A stretch of DNA of 64,000 nucleotides, taken from the NCBI RefSeq assembly GCF_021191695.1, contig NZ_JAIWPT010000006.1:62001-126000 (forward strand). Direction: 5' to 3'. Numbering within the stretch: position 1 is the first letter of the stretch; every line of letters begins with the position of its first letter. This DNA is from Proluteimonas luteida. Its GTDB lineage: Bacteria; Pseudomonadota; Gammaproteobacteria; Xanthomonadales; Xanthomonadaceae. Below are positions 28,172 through 37,565 of this stretch, in pieces. The notes beneath the pieces are model-generated. The model saw nothing but the letters and a program-made list of their open reading frames with translations. It was not told where the DNA came from and searched no databases. The position numbers were made by a program, and so were the translations under genes.

Positions 28172-30058
28172 ATGTTGAAGCACAGCAGGATCAGCCTGGC
28201 GATCGCCGCCACGGTACTGGCGATGGGCGCACAGGCCGCGGGTAGCGGCACGCCGGCCGGCATCAGCGGCGAGCGCGTCACCGGCGCATCGCCGCAGGCC
28301 GTGCAGCCGGCCGCCGGCCAGCGGTTCGTCGTCAAGCTCGCGCCGGCGGCCGCCAATGCCCGCGGCACGCTCGATGCGAGCCTGCGCACCGCGACCCGGC
28401 GTGCAGGCCTGGACCGCGCGATCCCGGCCACCGTCACCGCCGCCGCGCGTGCGCCGGCCAGTGCCAGCGTGGTGCGCGCGATGGCCGCCCCCGGCTGGCA
28501 CGTGGTTCGCACGTCGCGTCCGCTGAGCGGCTCCGAGGCGGCCAGCTTCATCCGTGAACTGTCCGCCGAGCCCGGCATCGCCAGCGTCGAGGCCGACCGG
28601 CTGTACCAGCGCCTGGCCGGTCCGGCGATCCGCGCCGAGGTGCCGGCGATGACGCCGGACGACCCGGGCTACGGCCAGTACCAGTGGAACTTCACCGATG
28701 CGACCGGCGGCGTGCGCGCGCCCGAGGCCTGGGACATCTCGACCGGCGAAGGCGTGGTCGTCGCGGTGCTCGACACCGGCATCGTCGAGGATGCGCTGGA
28801 CCTGGCCGGCAACGTGGTGCCCGGCTACGACATGATCACCGACGCGCGCATCTCGCGCCGCGACAGCGACGAGCGCGTGCCCGGCGGCTGGGATCTCGGC
28901 GACTGGGTCGAGGCCAACTACTGCACCGGCTGGGCCGTGGGCGGCGACCACGGTGCGGTGCCCAGTTCGTGGCACGGCTCGCACGTCGCCGGCACCATCG
29001 CGCAGGAGACCGACAACGCGCAGGGCGTCGCCGGCCTCGCCCATGGCGCGAACGTGCTGCCAGTGCGCGTGCTCGGCTCCTGCGGCGGCTTCGGCAGCGA
29101 CATCGCCGACGGCATCCTGTGGGCCGCCGGCGCCGAGGTCGAAGGCCTGCCGGTCAACGGGAATCCGGCCGAGATCATCAACATGAGCCTGGGCAGCAGC
29201 GGGCCCTCGGCGTGTCCCGCGATCTACCAGGATGCGATCGACCAGGCCAATGCGCTCGGTTCGATCATCGTCGTCGCGGCCGGCAACGCCAATGACGACG
29301 CCGGCGCGTACACGATGTCCTCGTGCGACGGCGTCATCAGCGTCGGCGCCACCGGCATCACCGGCGCCAAGGCCGCGTATTCGAGCTACGGCGCGCGTGT
29401 CGACATCGCCGCGCCGGGCGGCGGCGGCGCGGTCGACGGCAACCCGAACGGCTACATCTGGCAGGTCGTCAACGGCGGCGAGACCTCGCCGGATCCCGAG
29501 ACCTGGTATTTCGGCGGCATGACCGGCACGTCGATGGCGTCGCCGCACGTCGCGGCCGCGGCCGCGCTGGTGCAGAGCGTGGTCGAGACCCCGCTGGACT
29601 GGAGCCAGATGCGCGACCTGCTGAAGCAGACCGCGCGTCCGTTCCCGGTCTCGATCCCGGCCGCCACGCCCATCGGTGCCGGCATCCTCAATGCGAAGGC
29701 GCTGCTGGACAAGGCCACCGAGGAACCCTGCGATCCGGAAACCCAGGACTGCGGTCCGGATGTGGTCGAACTGGTCAACAAGGTCGAACTGCGCAACCAG
29801 TCGTCCGAGGTCGGCGACGGCGTCTACAGCTTCGAGGCCGAGGCCGGCAAGGTGCTGAGCTTCATGACGATGGGCGGCGTCGGCGACGTCTCCGCGTACG
29901 CCAGCTTCGACGCGATCCCCGACGAGGCCGCGTACGAGGCGAAGTCGACCCGCGCCGGCAACCTGGAGACGATCCGCTTCACCGCGCCGAAGACCGGGAC
30001 CTACTACCTGCGCCTGACCGGCACCTATACCGGTCTGACCGTCGTGGTGCGGCAGTAG
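28172..30058 (+). CDS. Secreted subtilisin-like serine protease (S8) with C-terminal PPC domain
   Basis: 628 residues from MLKHSRISLAIAATVLAMGAQA (signal peptide), ribosome site CGGGAG. A propeptide runs to about residue 150 (VVRTSRPLSGSEAASFIREL, GIASVEADRLYQ). The catalytic domain has Asp in VVAVLDTGI, His in SWHGSHVAGTIAQ and Ser in GTSMASPHVAAAAAL. A bacterial pre-peptidase C-terminal (PPC) domain ends it (VYSFEAEAGKVLSFM, PKTGTYYLRLTG). It is a typical exoprotease of predatory or saprophytic Xanthomonadaceae. It lies 90 bases after the adhesin and may shed or process surface proteins; that link is only positional. Confidence 0.93.
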   Translation: MLKHSRISLAIAATVLAMGAQAAGSGTPAGISGERVTGASPQAVQPAAGQRFVVKLAPAAANARGTLDASLRTATRRAGLDRAIPATVTAAARAPASASVVRAMAAPGWHVVRTSRPLSGSEAASFIRELSAEPGIASVEADRLYQRLAGPAIRAEVPAMTPDDPGYGQYQWNFTDATGGVRAPEAWDISTGEGVVVAVLDTGIVEDALDLAGNVVPGYDMITDARISRRDSDERVPGGWDLGDWVEANYCTGWAVGGDHGAVPSSWHGSHVAGTIAQETDNAQGVAGLAHGANVLPVRVLGSCGGFGSDIADGILWAAGAEVEGLPVNGNPAEIINMSLGSSGPSACPAIYQDAIDQANALGSIIVVAAGNANDDAGAYTMSSCDGVISVGATGITGAKAAYSSYGARVDIAAPGGGGAVDGNPNGYIWQVVNGGETSPDPETWYFGGMTGTSMASPHVAAAAALVQSVVETPLDWSQMRDLLKQTARPFPVSIPAATPIGAGILNAKALLDKATEEPCDPETQDCGPDVVELVNKVELRNQSSEVGDGVYSFEAEAGKVLSFMTMGGVGDVSAYASFDAIPDEAAYEAKSTRAGNLETIRFTAPKTGTYYLRLTGTYTGLTVVVRQ

Positions 30059-30070
30059 GCGCAGGGCGTC

Positions 30071-30104
30071 GCATACCGGCAGGCCGTCAGGGCTGCCGGC
30101 ATGC
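30071..30104 (+). terminator. Hairpin after the protease gene
   Basis: GCATACCGGCAG pairs with CTGCCGGCATGC (12 bp, one mismatch, 10-base loop). It is followed by three tandem copies of a 7-base TGCGGCA unit. No T-run. Confidence 0.5.
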
Positions 30105-30217
30105 GGCATGCGGCATGCGGCAGGCGTCCGGCGCACCGGCCCGTGCGCCGGCGCCGCAACCACGATGGCGGTGCGGGCCGCTTGCAATGCCGTGATGGAC
30201 CCGGTGCAATGCGCGGC

Positions 30218-30964
30218 ATGCGAATCCGCCTGTCGATTCCACTGCTGCTGTGCCTGCTGCTCGGCGCCTGCGTGCACACCGCGCCGCGCAACCCGCTGGC
30301 CACCTGGGTGCCGTCGCCGAACCACGACGCGCGCCGGCCGGTGCTGGTGGTGCTGCACTACACCGAGCAGGGCTCGGTCCAGCAGAGCCTCGACACGCTG
30401 CGCACCGCCAACAGCGGCGGCCGCGTCAGTGCGCATTACCTGATCGGCAAGGACGGCGAGCGTTACCAGCTGGTGTCCGACCTCGACCGCGCCTGGCATG
30501 CCGGCGGCGGCAGCTGGGGCCGCATCAGCGACGTCAACTCGGCGTCGATCGGCATCGAGCTCGACAACAATGGCCGCGAGCCTTTCAGCGAACCGCTGGT
30601 CGCCAGCCTGCTGGTGCTGCTCGAGGACCTGAAGACGCGCTGGGGGATCCCGCCGGAGAACTTCATCGGCCATTCCGACATGGCGCCGACGCGCAAGATC
30701 GATCCCGGCGTGCACTTCCCGTGGAAGCGCCTGGCCGAGCACGGCTATGGCGTGTGGCCGCAGGACGGCACCGAACCCGCACCGGCGGATTTCGACGCGG
30801 TGCAGGCGCTGCGGCTGCTCGGCTACGCGGTCGACGACGTCGATGCGACCGTGCGCGCCTTCCGGCTGCGTTTCCGCGGCGTCGCCGATGGCGGCCTCGA
30901 CGACGAGGACCGGCGCATCCTGCATGCCCTGGTGCAGGGCTGGACGATCCCGGCAGAACGCTGA
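30218..30964 (+). CDS. amiD: N-acetylmuramoyl-L-alanine amidase lipoprotein (AmiD-like)
   Basis: 248 residues from MRIRLSIPLLLCLLLGACVH, with a lipobox LLGAC. An in-frame ATG 9 bases earlier is possible. Amidase_2 fold: zinc His in LVVLHYTEQ, RVSAHYLIGKDGERYQLV, AWHAGGGSWG, ASIGIELDNNG, and GHSDMAPTRKIDPGVHFPWK near the end. A putative peptidoglycan-binding helix region follows (VQALRLLGY). It would cut the peptide from N-acetylmuramic acid at the outer membrane, in wall recycling. Confidence 0.93.
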   Translation: MRIRLSIPLLLCLLLGACVHTAPRNPLATWVPSPNHDARRPVLVVLHYTEQGSVQQSLDTLRTANSGGRVSAHYLIGKDGERYQLVSDLDRAWHAGGGSWGRISDVNSASIGIELDNNGREPFSEPLVASLLVLLEDLKTRWGIPPENFIGHSDMAPTRKIDPGVHFPWKRLAEHGYGVWPQDGTEPAPADFDAVQALRLLGYAVDDVDATVRAFRLRFRGVADGGLDDEDRRILHALVQGWTIPAER

Positions 30965-31036
30965 CCAGCATGCCGGTCGGGGCCATGCCCAAGGCGTAGG
31001 GATGCCACGTGGCTCCGGAATGCCGGAAACGGCCCC

Positions 31037-31060
31037 GTCGGGCGCGTCGGCCCGACCTAC
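31037..31060 (-). repeat. Dispersed 24-base palindromic element at the bglX stop codon
   Basis: On the minus strand GTAGGTCGGGCCG-ACGCGCCCGAC. Its TAG is the stop codon of the glycosidase gene, just as the acoR stop lies inside a repeat. Confidence 0.65.
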
Positions 31061-33234
31061 GCCCCGCGCAGCGTGAACTGCACCGCCTCGCCCGATTCGC
31101 AGTCCGGTGCGATCCACACGTCGAACAGGCCGGGCTCGGCGGCGAACTGGCCGCTGCGGGTCGTGAAGGCGAGCTGGTCGCGGTGCAGCTCGAATGACAC
31201 CGTGGTCTCCTCGCCCGGCGCCAACGCGACCTTGCGGAAATCCTTGAGCTCGCGGATCGGCCGCACGCGGCTGGCGACGCGGTCGTGGACGTACAGCTGG
31301 ACGACCTCCTCGCCGAAGCGGTCCCCGGCATTGCGCAGCGTCGCCGACACGGTCAGCGCGCCGTCCCAGTCGAGCGCGTCGGCCGACAGTGCGACCGGAC
31401 CGTATTCGAAGCGCGTGTACGACAGGCCGTGGCCGAACGGATACAGCGGGCCGTGCGGCATCTCGCGCCAGCGGCTCTTGAACTCCTGCATGTCCGGCAG
31501 CTCGGGACGGCCGGTGCGCTGGCGGTTGTAGTACAGCGGCTGCTGGCCGGAATCGCGCGGGAAACTGACCGGCAGGCGCGCCGACGGGTTGTAGTCGCCG
31601 AACACCACATCGGCGACGGCGTTGCCGGTCTGGGTGCCGAGGAACCAGGTCGCGAGGATCGCCTGCGCATCGCGCACCGCGCCATGCAGCGCCAGCGCGC
31701 GGCCATGGCGCAGCAGCACGACGACCGGCGTGCCGGTCGCCACGACCGCTTCGGCCAGCGCCTGCTGCGCCGGCGGCACCACGATCCGGGTGCGCGACTG
31801 CGCCTCGCCGCTGTAGTTCTGCGGCTCGCCGATCGCCAGCAGCACGACGTCCGCATCCCGTGCGGCCCCGACCGCGGCCTCGATACCGCCGTCGATCGCG
31901 TCCTCGAACCCGCTGCCGTCGACGACGGTCAGCGCCCCGCCGTCGTCGAGCGCGGCGCGCAGGCCGTCCTCGAGGTTGACGTACTGCGACTTGTCGCCGA
32001 ACAGCGTCCAGCAGCCTTCGATGTTGTCGCGGTCGCGCGCGAACGGACCGATCAGCGCGATCTTCTGCCCGGACCTGCGCAGCGGCAGCACGCCGCCGTC
32101 GTTCTTCAGCAGCACGATCGAACGGCGCGCGGCGTCGCGCGCCAGCTCGCCGTGCAACGCCTGCGGATCGAGCGCGGCCTCGGCGTCGGGATCCAGCGAG
32201 CGGTAGGGATTGTCGAACAGGCCGATCGCCTGCTTGACCGCCAGCACCCGGCGCACGCCTTCGTCGAGCGTGTCCATCGACACCTCGCCGCTGGCGACCA
32301 GGTCCGGCAGGTGCGTGGCGTACAGGCCGCTCTGCATGCTCATGTCGACGCCGGCAGTGAACGACAACTTCGTCGCCTCGCGCTCGTCGCCGGCGAACCC
32401 GTGCGCGACCAGTTCGAAATCCGCGGTGTAGTCCGACACCACGAAGCCGCGGAAGCCCCATTCGTCGCGCAGCACGCCGGTCAGCAGCTCGTCGTGGGCC
32501 GAGGCCGGCACGCCGTTGATGTCGTTGAACGCGCTCATCACCGTCAGCGCGCCGGCGTCGAGCGCGGCCTTGAACGGCGGCAGGTGCACGTCGCGCAGCG
32601 TGCCCTCGGAGATCTCGACGCTGTTGTATTCCAGGCCGCCGATGACCGCGCCGTAGCCGACGAAGTGCTTGGGCGTGGCCAGCAGGCAGTCGTCGGCGGT
32701 CAGGTCGTCGCCGTGGAAGCCGCGCACGCGGGCCGCGGCGAACGCGGTGCCCAGCACCACGTCCTCGCCTGCGGCCTCGGCGACCCGGCCCCAGCGCTGG
32801 TCGCGGGCGATGTCGAGGGTCGGCGCGAAGGTCCAGTGCAGGCCGCAGGCGGTGGCCTCGACCGCCGCGGCGCGCGCGGTGCGCTCGGCCAGCACCGGCT
32901 CGAAGCTCGCGGCCTCGCCCAGCGGGATCGGGAACACCGTGCGCATGCCGTGGATCACGTCGGCGCCCATCAGCAGCGGGATGCCGAGCCGGCTCTCCTC
33001 GACCGCGATCCGTTGCGCCTCGCGGCCCTGCGCCGCGCCGACGCCATTGAACACCGCACCGACCTGGCCGGCGCGGATACGCTCGCGCAGCTCGCCGGCG
33101 TTCAACTCGTTCATTTCCGGATTCACGTCGGCCGCGAATGGCCGCAGCATGTCGGCGAAGATGCCCAGCTGGCCCACCTTCTCGTCGACGGTCATGTCGG
33201 CGAGCAGGGTTTCGAGTCGGTCGTCGAGACGCAT
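31057..33234 (-). CDS. bglX: Glycoside hydrolase family 3 beta-glucosidase, BglX-like (no signal peptide)
   Basis: 725 residues from MRLDDRLETLLADMTVDEKVGQLG. Family 3 marks: FAPTLDIARDQRWGRVAEAAGED, ATPKHFVGYGA, and the nucleophile Asp region GFVVSDYTADFE. A C-terminal sandwich and fibronectin-like domain follow (SARLPVSFPRD, GPLYPFGHGLSYTRFEYG). It removes terminal beta-linked glucose or similar sugars. Unlike E. coli BglX no export signal is seen, so it probably acts in the cytoplasm on imported oligosaccharides. A LacI-type operator lies directly upstream. Confidence 0.93.
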   Translation of the reverse strand: MRLDDRLETLLADMTVDEKVGQLGIFADMLRPFAADVNPEMNELNAGELRERIRAGQVGAVFNGVGAAQGREAQRIAVEESRLGIPLLMGADVIHGMRTVFPIPLGEAASFEPVLAERTARAAAVEATACGLHWTFAPTLDIARDQRWGRVAEAAGEDVVLGTAFAAARVRGFHGDDLTADDCLLATPKHFVGYGAVIGGLEYNSVEISEGTLRDVHLPPFKAALDAGALTVMSAFNDINGVPASAHDELLTGVLRDEWGFRGFVVSDYTADFELVAHGFAGDEREATKLSFTAGVDMSMQSGLYATHLPDLVASGEVSMDTLDEGVRRVLAVKQAIGLFDNPYRSLDPDAEAALDPQALHGELARDAARRSIVLLKNDGGVLPLRRSGQKIALIGPFARDRDNIEGCWTLFGDKSQYVNLEDGLRAALDDGGALTVVDGSGFEDAIDGGIEAAVGAARDADVVLLAIGEPQNYSGEAQSRTRIVVPPAQQALAEAVVATGTPVVVLLRHGRALALHGAVRDAQAILATWFLGTQTGNAVADVVFGDYNPSARLPVSFPRDSGQQPLYYNRQRTGRPELPDMQEFKSRWREMPHGPLYPFGHGLSYTRFEYGPVALSADALDWDGALTVSATLRNAGDRFGEEVVQLYVHDRVASRVRPIRELKDFRKVALAPGEETTVSFELHRDQLAFTTRSGQFAAEPGLFDVWIAPDCESGEAVQFTLRGA

Positions 33235-33243
33235 CTGGCATCC

Positions 33244-33259
33244 TGTGAAAACGATTACA
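33244..33259 (-). promoter_or_regulatory. LacI-family operator upstream of bglX
   Basis: On the minus strand TGTAATCGTTTTCACA, a near-palindrome around the central CG typical of LacI/GalR-type sugar repressors. It ends 10 bases before the bglX ATG, so a bound repressor would block the promoter or early transcription. No lacI-type gene is in the window. Confidence 0.7.
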
Positions 33260-33519
33260 TCGCGCGATTATAGGGAGCCTGCCGCAGGAAGCGAGCGCAT
33301 CCGGGTGCGTGCCCCGTCGTCGCGCCGGACAGGCGATGCATGCTGCCAGCTGGCATCGCCCGCGTCTGTACGGGTGAACCCGTGTGGTGGCAAGGCGCAC
33401 TGTCGGGCGCCGATCCCGGCGCCGAGGGTCGAGGCGCGCGAAGGAAAACGGATGCCGGCCCGTCTGCGTCCACGCTCCCGGAGGCTGTCGAACAGCCGGG
33501 CACGCGACGCAACGCCGGC

Positions 33520-34446
33520 TCAGTGCAACGCGAGATGAAGCGAAATCGTGACCAGTGACAGGACCGTCGTGATCAGCACGACGCGCGCGGACAGCGCGGC
33601 CCGCCGGCCATAGCGTTCGGCCAGCATGAACGGGCCGGTGCCGGTGGGGAGCAGCGCCATCAGCACCACCAGCTGCGCCTGCAGCGGCGGCAGCTGCAGC
33701 AAGGGCACCGCGAACAGCCATGCCACCGCCGGCTGCACGAGCAATTTGATTGTCCCCAGCGTCCAGGCGGCGGCCGGTGCCTTGTCCGTCCGCCCGTCAT
33801 CGGCCAGAAACAGGCCGAGCGCAACGAGGGCGCATGGTCCGGCAGCGGCGGCCAGCAGCGACACCGGCACGGCGAGCAGCGCCGGCAGTCGCCAGCCGGC
33901 CAGCGAGACCAAGGCGCCGAGGGCCGGCGCCAGCAACAGCGGATTGCGCAGGATCGCGGGCAGCACCGCCCGGAGCGTCCGGCCCAGGCCGTTGCCGCGA
34001 TGACGATCGGCCTCGATGCACAGCAGCGCGAGCGCGAACAGCCCACATGCCGTGATCACGACCGACAGGCCCGCACCCGGGAGCGCTTCGGCACCGAGCG
34101 TCAACTGCACCAGCGGAATGCCGATGAAGCCGGTGTTGGCGTAGGACGCGTTCAGGCCATCGATGCTGGCGTCGGCAAGCGACGCGCCACGCCGCATCGA
34201 CACGATCACCACGGGCAGGTGGATGGCGAGCGCCGTGCCGGCCAGCGCGAGCGCAAGCCGCGGTTGTGCGAGGGCCGTCCATTCGGCATTGGCCAGGATC
34301 GAGAACAGCAGGGCCGGAAGCGCGATCGAGACCACGAAGCGATTGAGCTCCGTCGCCGCGGCACCACCGCGAAGGCAGGTCCTGCGCGCCAGCGCGCCCA
34401 GTGCGATCAGGAGGAAAACCGGTAGCACGGCGTCAAGGACCAGCAT
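33520..34446 (-). CDS. AEC-family permease (auxin efflux carrier-like)
   Basis: 308 residues from MLVLDAVLPVFLLIALGALARR, with about ten hydrophobic helices. Characteristic family sequence: NRFVVSIALPALLFSILA, SYANTGFIGIPLVQ, VLMALLPTGTGPFMLAERYG. Members export or import small organic acids (malonate, malate) and similar solutes. It is divergent from the MHS transporter/monooxygenase operon by 520 bases, so it might move an aromatic-pathway acid, but no operator is near its own start and the substrate is unknown. Confidence 0.85.
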   Translation of the reverse strand: MLVLDAVLPVFLLIALGALARRTCLRGGAAATELNRFVVSIALPALLFSILANAEWTALAQPRLALALAGTALAIHLPVVIVSMRRGASLADASIDGLNASYANTGFIGIPLVQLTLGAEALPGAGLSVVITACGLFALALLCIEADRHRGNGLGRTLRAVLPAILRNPLLLAPALGALVSLAGWRLPALLAVPVSLLAAAAGPCALVALGLFLADDGRTDKAPAAAWTLGTIKLLVQPAVAWLFAVPLLQLPPLQAQLVVLMALLPTGTGPFMLAERYGRRAALSARVVLITTVLSLVTISLHLALH

Positions 34447-34966
34447 GTGTCGTCTCGGCAGGGCGGCGCAAAACGCCGGGAGAAAGCCATGGCACGCGAT
34501 GACCGGGCGATCGCGGGTGCCGCATTGCAGCAAGGGCGGGGAACGCGGGAAAGAAAGGGAATCCGCCGATTCGACGTGCGTCTGTGCTGCGCTGCGTCAC
34601 ATGTCGTCCCCGGCTTCTGTTGACAGTGGCTCCGTGCCGGCGCAAGGATTCCCGCGCCCCGATATTACAGACAGCATGGTCGGTTTGTTTATCGATGGCG
34701 ATGCAACCCCAGCAGGGATACGCCCGTCGCGAGGTGCAGGTATGACGAAACGATTTTTCATGGCTGCACAGCGGTGCCCGGACGTCGGGCCGCCAGTGTC
34801 GCCTCATGGTTCCATTGATACCGCCGACCACGCCGTCCACGTCATCGCACCGCGGCCAGTGAACGCAATGCCGCGCCCGCGATCCGGGTGACCCGCGCAG
34901 ACCCACCCGATCCAGCCAGCCCATACCCAACACGGCCCACGCGGCCCATCCAGGGGGACCAGCAAG
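34447..34966. other. 520-base divergent regulatory region upstream of the transporter/monooxygenase operon
   Basis: No credible gene. It holds TTGACA at 34620-34625, a weak -10-like AAGGAT at 34644-34649 (18-base spacing), the CymR-type operator at 34667-34690, and then about 275 bases of untranslated leader before the transporter start. The leader length is unusual; a further promoter closer to the gene cannot be ruled out. Confidence 0.5.
34667..34690 (+). promoter_or_regulatory. CymR-type (cumate) operator 1
   Basis: ACAGACAG-CA-TGGTCGGTTTGTTT. It matches operator 2 at 39343 in 22 of 24 positions and closely resembles the cumate operator of Pseudomonas putida as I recall it (16 of 20 core bases). 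It is an imperfect dyad, AC-GAC facing GTC-GT, as bound by TetR-type dimers. It lies 47 bases after the start of a TTGACA box. A CymR-like gene is at 45462. Confidence 0.85.
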
Positions 34967-36352
34967 ATGTCAGCACAACCTGTCACCGATACCGACACCG
35001 GCAAGGACAAGAGCCTGAAGCGCGTTCTCGTCGCCGGCTGGCTCGGCACGACCGTGGAGTACTACGACTTCTTCATCTACGGCATGGCGGCCGCCCTCGT
35101 CTTCCCCAAGATCTTCTTTCCCGAACTCGGTGCGGCCGCGGGCGTCACCGCCTCGTTCGCGACGTTCGCGGTCGCGTTCGTCGCCCGGCCGCTGGGCGGC
35201 ATCCTGTTCGGGTACATCGGCGACAGGACCGGCCGCAAGACCACGCTGGTCGCGACGCTGGTGCTGATGGGCGTGGCGACGGTGGCGATCGGCCTGTTAC
35301 CGCCGGGGTCGGCGATCGGCATCTGGGCGCCAATCCTGCTGATCGTCTTCCGGTTCGCGCAGGGACTGGCGGTCGGCGGCGAATGGGCCAGCGCCGCGTT
35401 GTTCGTCGGCGAGTACGCGCCCAAGGACAAGCGTGCGATCTACGCCCTGTCGCCGACGCTCGGCACATGCTCGGGCCTGCTGCTGGCGACGCTGACGTTC
35501 CTGGTGACCGGATTCTTCATGAGCACCGAGACGTTCGAGAGCTGGGGCTGGCGCGTGCCGTTCCTGTTCAGCGTGGTGCTGGTGGGCGTCGGTCTGTACG
35601 TGCGGCTGGGAATCGCGGAAACGCCGATCTTCCGCGAGGCGATGGCGCGCGCCGACAAGATCCAGGCCGCGAAGATGCCGCTGGTCGAGCTGTTCCGCCA
35701 CCAGTGGCGGGAGGTGCTGCTGGCCGCCGGCTCGACGATGATGTGGATGGCGTTCTTCTATCTCGGCGCGGTGTACCTGACGAACTACGGGACGACGACG
35801 CTCGGTTTCTCCCGCAACGCGATGCTGGCGGTCAACCTCGTCGGCGTGGTGTTCAACATCATCGCCACGGTCATCGGCGCGGTGCTGGCCGACAAGGTGG
35901 GGCGCCGCACCGTCATGGGCTGGACCAACGGCGCCGCGGTGATCTGGGCGTTCTGCCTGTTCCCGCTGGTCGACACCGGCAACATCTACCTTGTCGGCGT
36001 AGCCACGTCGGTGACCCTGATCCTGGTGGGCCTGGCCTGCGGTCCGACCACCGCGTTGCTGCCCGAGACGTTCCGCACCGCCTATCGCTCCACGGGAACC
36101 GGAGTGTCGTTCAACCTCGGCGCCGTTGCCGCCGGCGCAATCCCGCCGATTCTCGCCGCGCCGATCCTGGCAGCCCATGGCAGCGTCGGCCTGAGCGCGA
36201 TGATGGCGATCATCGCGGTCCTTGCGACGATCGCGGTGCTGCTGCTGAAGGAAACCGTGGGGACCGGTCTTCACGAGGCGGGTATGCGCCCCGTGTCGGG
36301 CGTGGCGAATGCCGGGAACAAGGGGACGGCCGATGCCATCGTCGAGCGCTGA
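34967..36352 (+). CDS. MHS-family major facilitator transporter (probable aromatic acid/H+ symporter)
   Basis: 461 residues from MSAQPVTDTDTGKDKSLKRV. Twelve helices are expected. The metabolite:H+ symporter signature is clear: GWLGTTVEYYDFFIYGMAAALVFP, ARPLGGILFGYIGDRTGRKTTL, FAQGLAVGGEWASAALFVGEYAP, and ETFRTAYRSTGTGVSFNLG. Relatives take up shikimate, proline betaine, alpha-ketoglutarate or benzoates. In this context it probably imports the aromatic acid degraded by the neighbouring pathway. Its end overlaps the next gene by 20 bases. Confidence 0.9.
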   Translation: MSAQPVTDTDTGKDKSLKRVLVAGWLGTTVEYYDFFIYGMAAALVFPKIFFPELGAAAGVTASFATFAVAFVARPLGGILFGYIGDRTGRKTTLVATLVLMGVATVAIGLLPPGSAIGIWAPILLIVFRFAQGLAVGGEWASAALFVGEYAPKDKRAIYALSPTLGTCSGLLLATLTFLVTGFFMSTETFESWGWRVPFLFSVVLVGVGLYVRLGIAETPIFREAMARADKIQAAKMPLVELFRHQWREVLLAAGSTMMWMAFFYLGAVYLTNYGTTTLGFSRNAMLAVNLVGVVFNIIATVIGAVLADKVGRRTVMGWTNGAAVIWAFCLFPLVDTGNIYLVGVATSVTLILVGLACGPTTALLPETFRTAYRSTGTGVSFNLGAVAAGAIPPILAAPILAAHGSVGLSAMMAIIAVLATIAVLLLKETVGTGLHEAGMRPVSGVANAGNKGTADAIVER

Positions 36353-37565
36353 GCGCGGACAGCAGGGCGCAACGACCGAAACCGGCGAGGTGATCATCGT
36401 TGGCGCGGGACCGGTCGGCATGATCACCGCACTGGGCCTGGCACGGGCCGGGATCGGGGTGAGGATCCTCGAAGCCAACGCGGGCATCGTGCCGGAACCC
36501 CGGGCGATGACCTATCACTGGACCGTGCACGAGGGCATGCAGCGCCTCGGGCTGCTCGACGACATGATCGCCGAGGGGTTCAAGCTGCACCAGATGTGCT
36601 ACCGGATCCTGGCCACCGGCGAGGTGATCCGGCTCGACATCGGTGCGATGGAGGGACATACCGCGCACCCCTACGCGGTGGTGCTGGGGCAGGACCAGCT
36701 CGAGGCGATCGTGCTGCGGCATCTCGCGCGCATGCCGAACGTGCGCATCGACTGGAACACCACGGTGACCGGGCTGGCGCAGGACGCCGACGGGGTCACG
36801 GTCGAGGCCGAGCACGAGGGCGTCGCGGTCCGCCGCCGCGCGCACTGGGTCGTCGGCGCCGATGGCGGCCGCAGCCGCGTGCGCAAGTCGATCGGCGTGC
36901 GGTTCGAGGGCATGACCTGGCCGCAGCGCTTCGTCGCCACCAACGTGGTCTGCGACCTCGAGGCCCATGGCTGGGACCCGTGCAACCATCTCGTCGATCC
37001 GGCCGACGGCGCGGTCATCGCCAAGGTCACCCGCTCGGGCATCTGGCGCGTGACCTTCAGCGAGGACGCGACGCTGCCGCTCGACGGCGTCGTCGAGCGC
37101 ATCCACGCCTACTACGCCCGCGTGCTGCCGGCCGGCATGCCCTACGAGCTGGTTCTGCATTCGGCCTACAACATGCACCAGCGCGTCGCCGACCGGCTGC
37201 GTGTCGGCCGCGTGCTGCTCGCCGGCGATGCCGCGCACGTCACCAACCCGACCAACGGATTCGGGCTGGTCTCGGGCATCCTGGATTCGCAGGTGCTGTC
37301 CGGGGCGCTGGCCGCGGTGCTGCAGGGGCGTGCCCCCGACACGGTGCTCGACCGATATGCCGAGGACCGCAAGCGCGTGTTCGAGGAGGTGGCCTCGCCG
37401 TCGTCGGTCGAGACCAAGCGGCTGGTGTTCCACTCCGACGATCCCGGGCGCCTCGAGCGCGACCTGCAGCGCCTGCGCGCGGTGGCCGTCGATGCGGCGC
37501 TGTCGCGCCGGCAGTTCATGATCGGACACCGGCTGCAGACGCCTTCGCTGGTGGCGGCCGCATGA
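36333..37565 (+). CDS. Class A flavoprotein monooxygenase 1
   Basis: 410 residues from MPSSSAERG, ribosome site AGGGGA inside the end of the transporter gene. FAD-dependent aromatic hydroxylase fold: VIIVGAGPVGMITALGLARAG, the DG motif VVGADGGRSRVRKSIG, and the GD motif VLLAGDAAHVTNPTNGFGLVSG. Members hydroxylate phenols or hydroxybenzoates with NAD(P)H. The substrate is unknown. It is coupled to a second such enzyme (ATGA overlap), so the two may act in sequence. Neither has a role in the p-cumate pathway as I know it, which makes this operon the novel part of the cluster. Confidence 0.88.
   Translation: MPSSSAERGQQGATTETGEVIIVGAGPVGMITALGLARAGIGVRILEANAGIVPEPRAMTYHWTVHEGMQRLGLLDDMIAEGFKLHQMCYRILATGEVIRLDIGAMEGHTAHPYAVVLGQDQLEAIVLRHLARMPNVRIDWNTTVTGLAQDADGVTVEAEHEGVAVRRRAHWVVGADGGRSRVRKSIGVRFEGMTWPQRFVATNVVCDLEAHGWDPCNHLVDPADGAVIAKVTRSGIWRVTFSEDATLPLDGVVERIHAYYARVLPAGMPYELVLHSAYNMHQRVADRLRVGRVLLAGDAAHVTNPTNGFGLVSGILDSQVLSGALAAVLQGRAPDTVLDRYAEDRKRVFEEVASPSSVETKRLVFHSDDPGRLERDLQRLRAVAVDAALSRRQFMIGHRLQTPSLVAAA

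Noticed and set aside
26216..33721. A 2,501-residue open frame on the minus strand
   Set aside because: It is antisense to the adhesin, protease and amidase genes and runs beside bglX in another frame; long antisense frames are common at this GC content.
34573..34891. Open frame across the operator region upstream of the MHS transporter
   Set aside because: It covers the operator and promoter, has no family resemblance and shows chance-frame composition.
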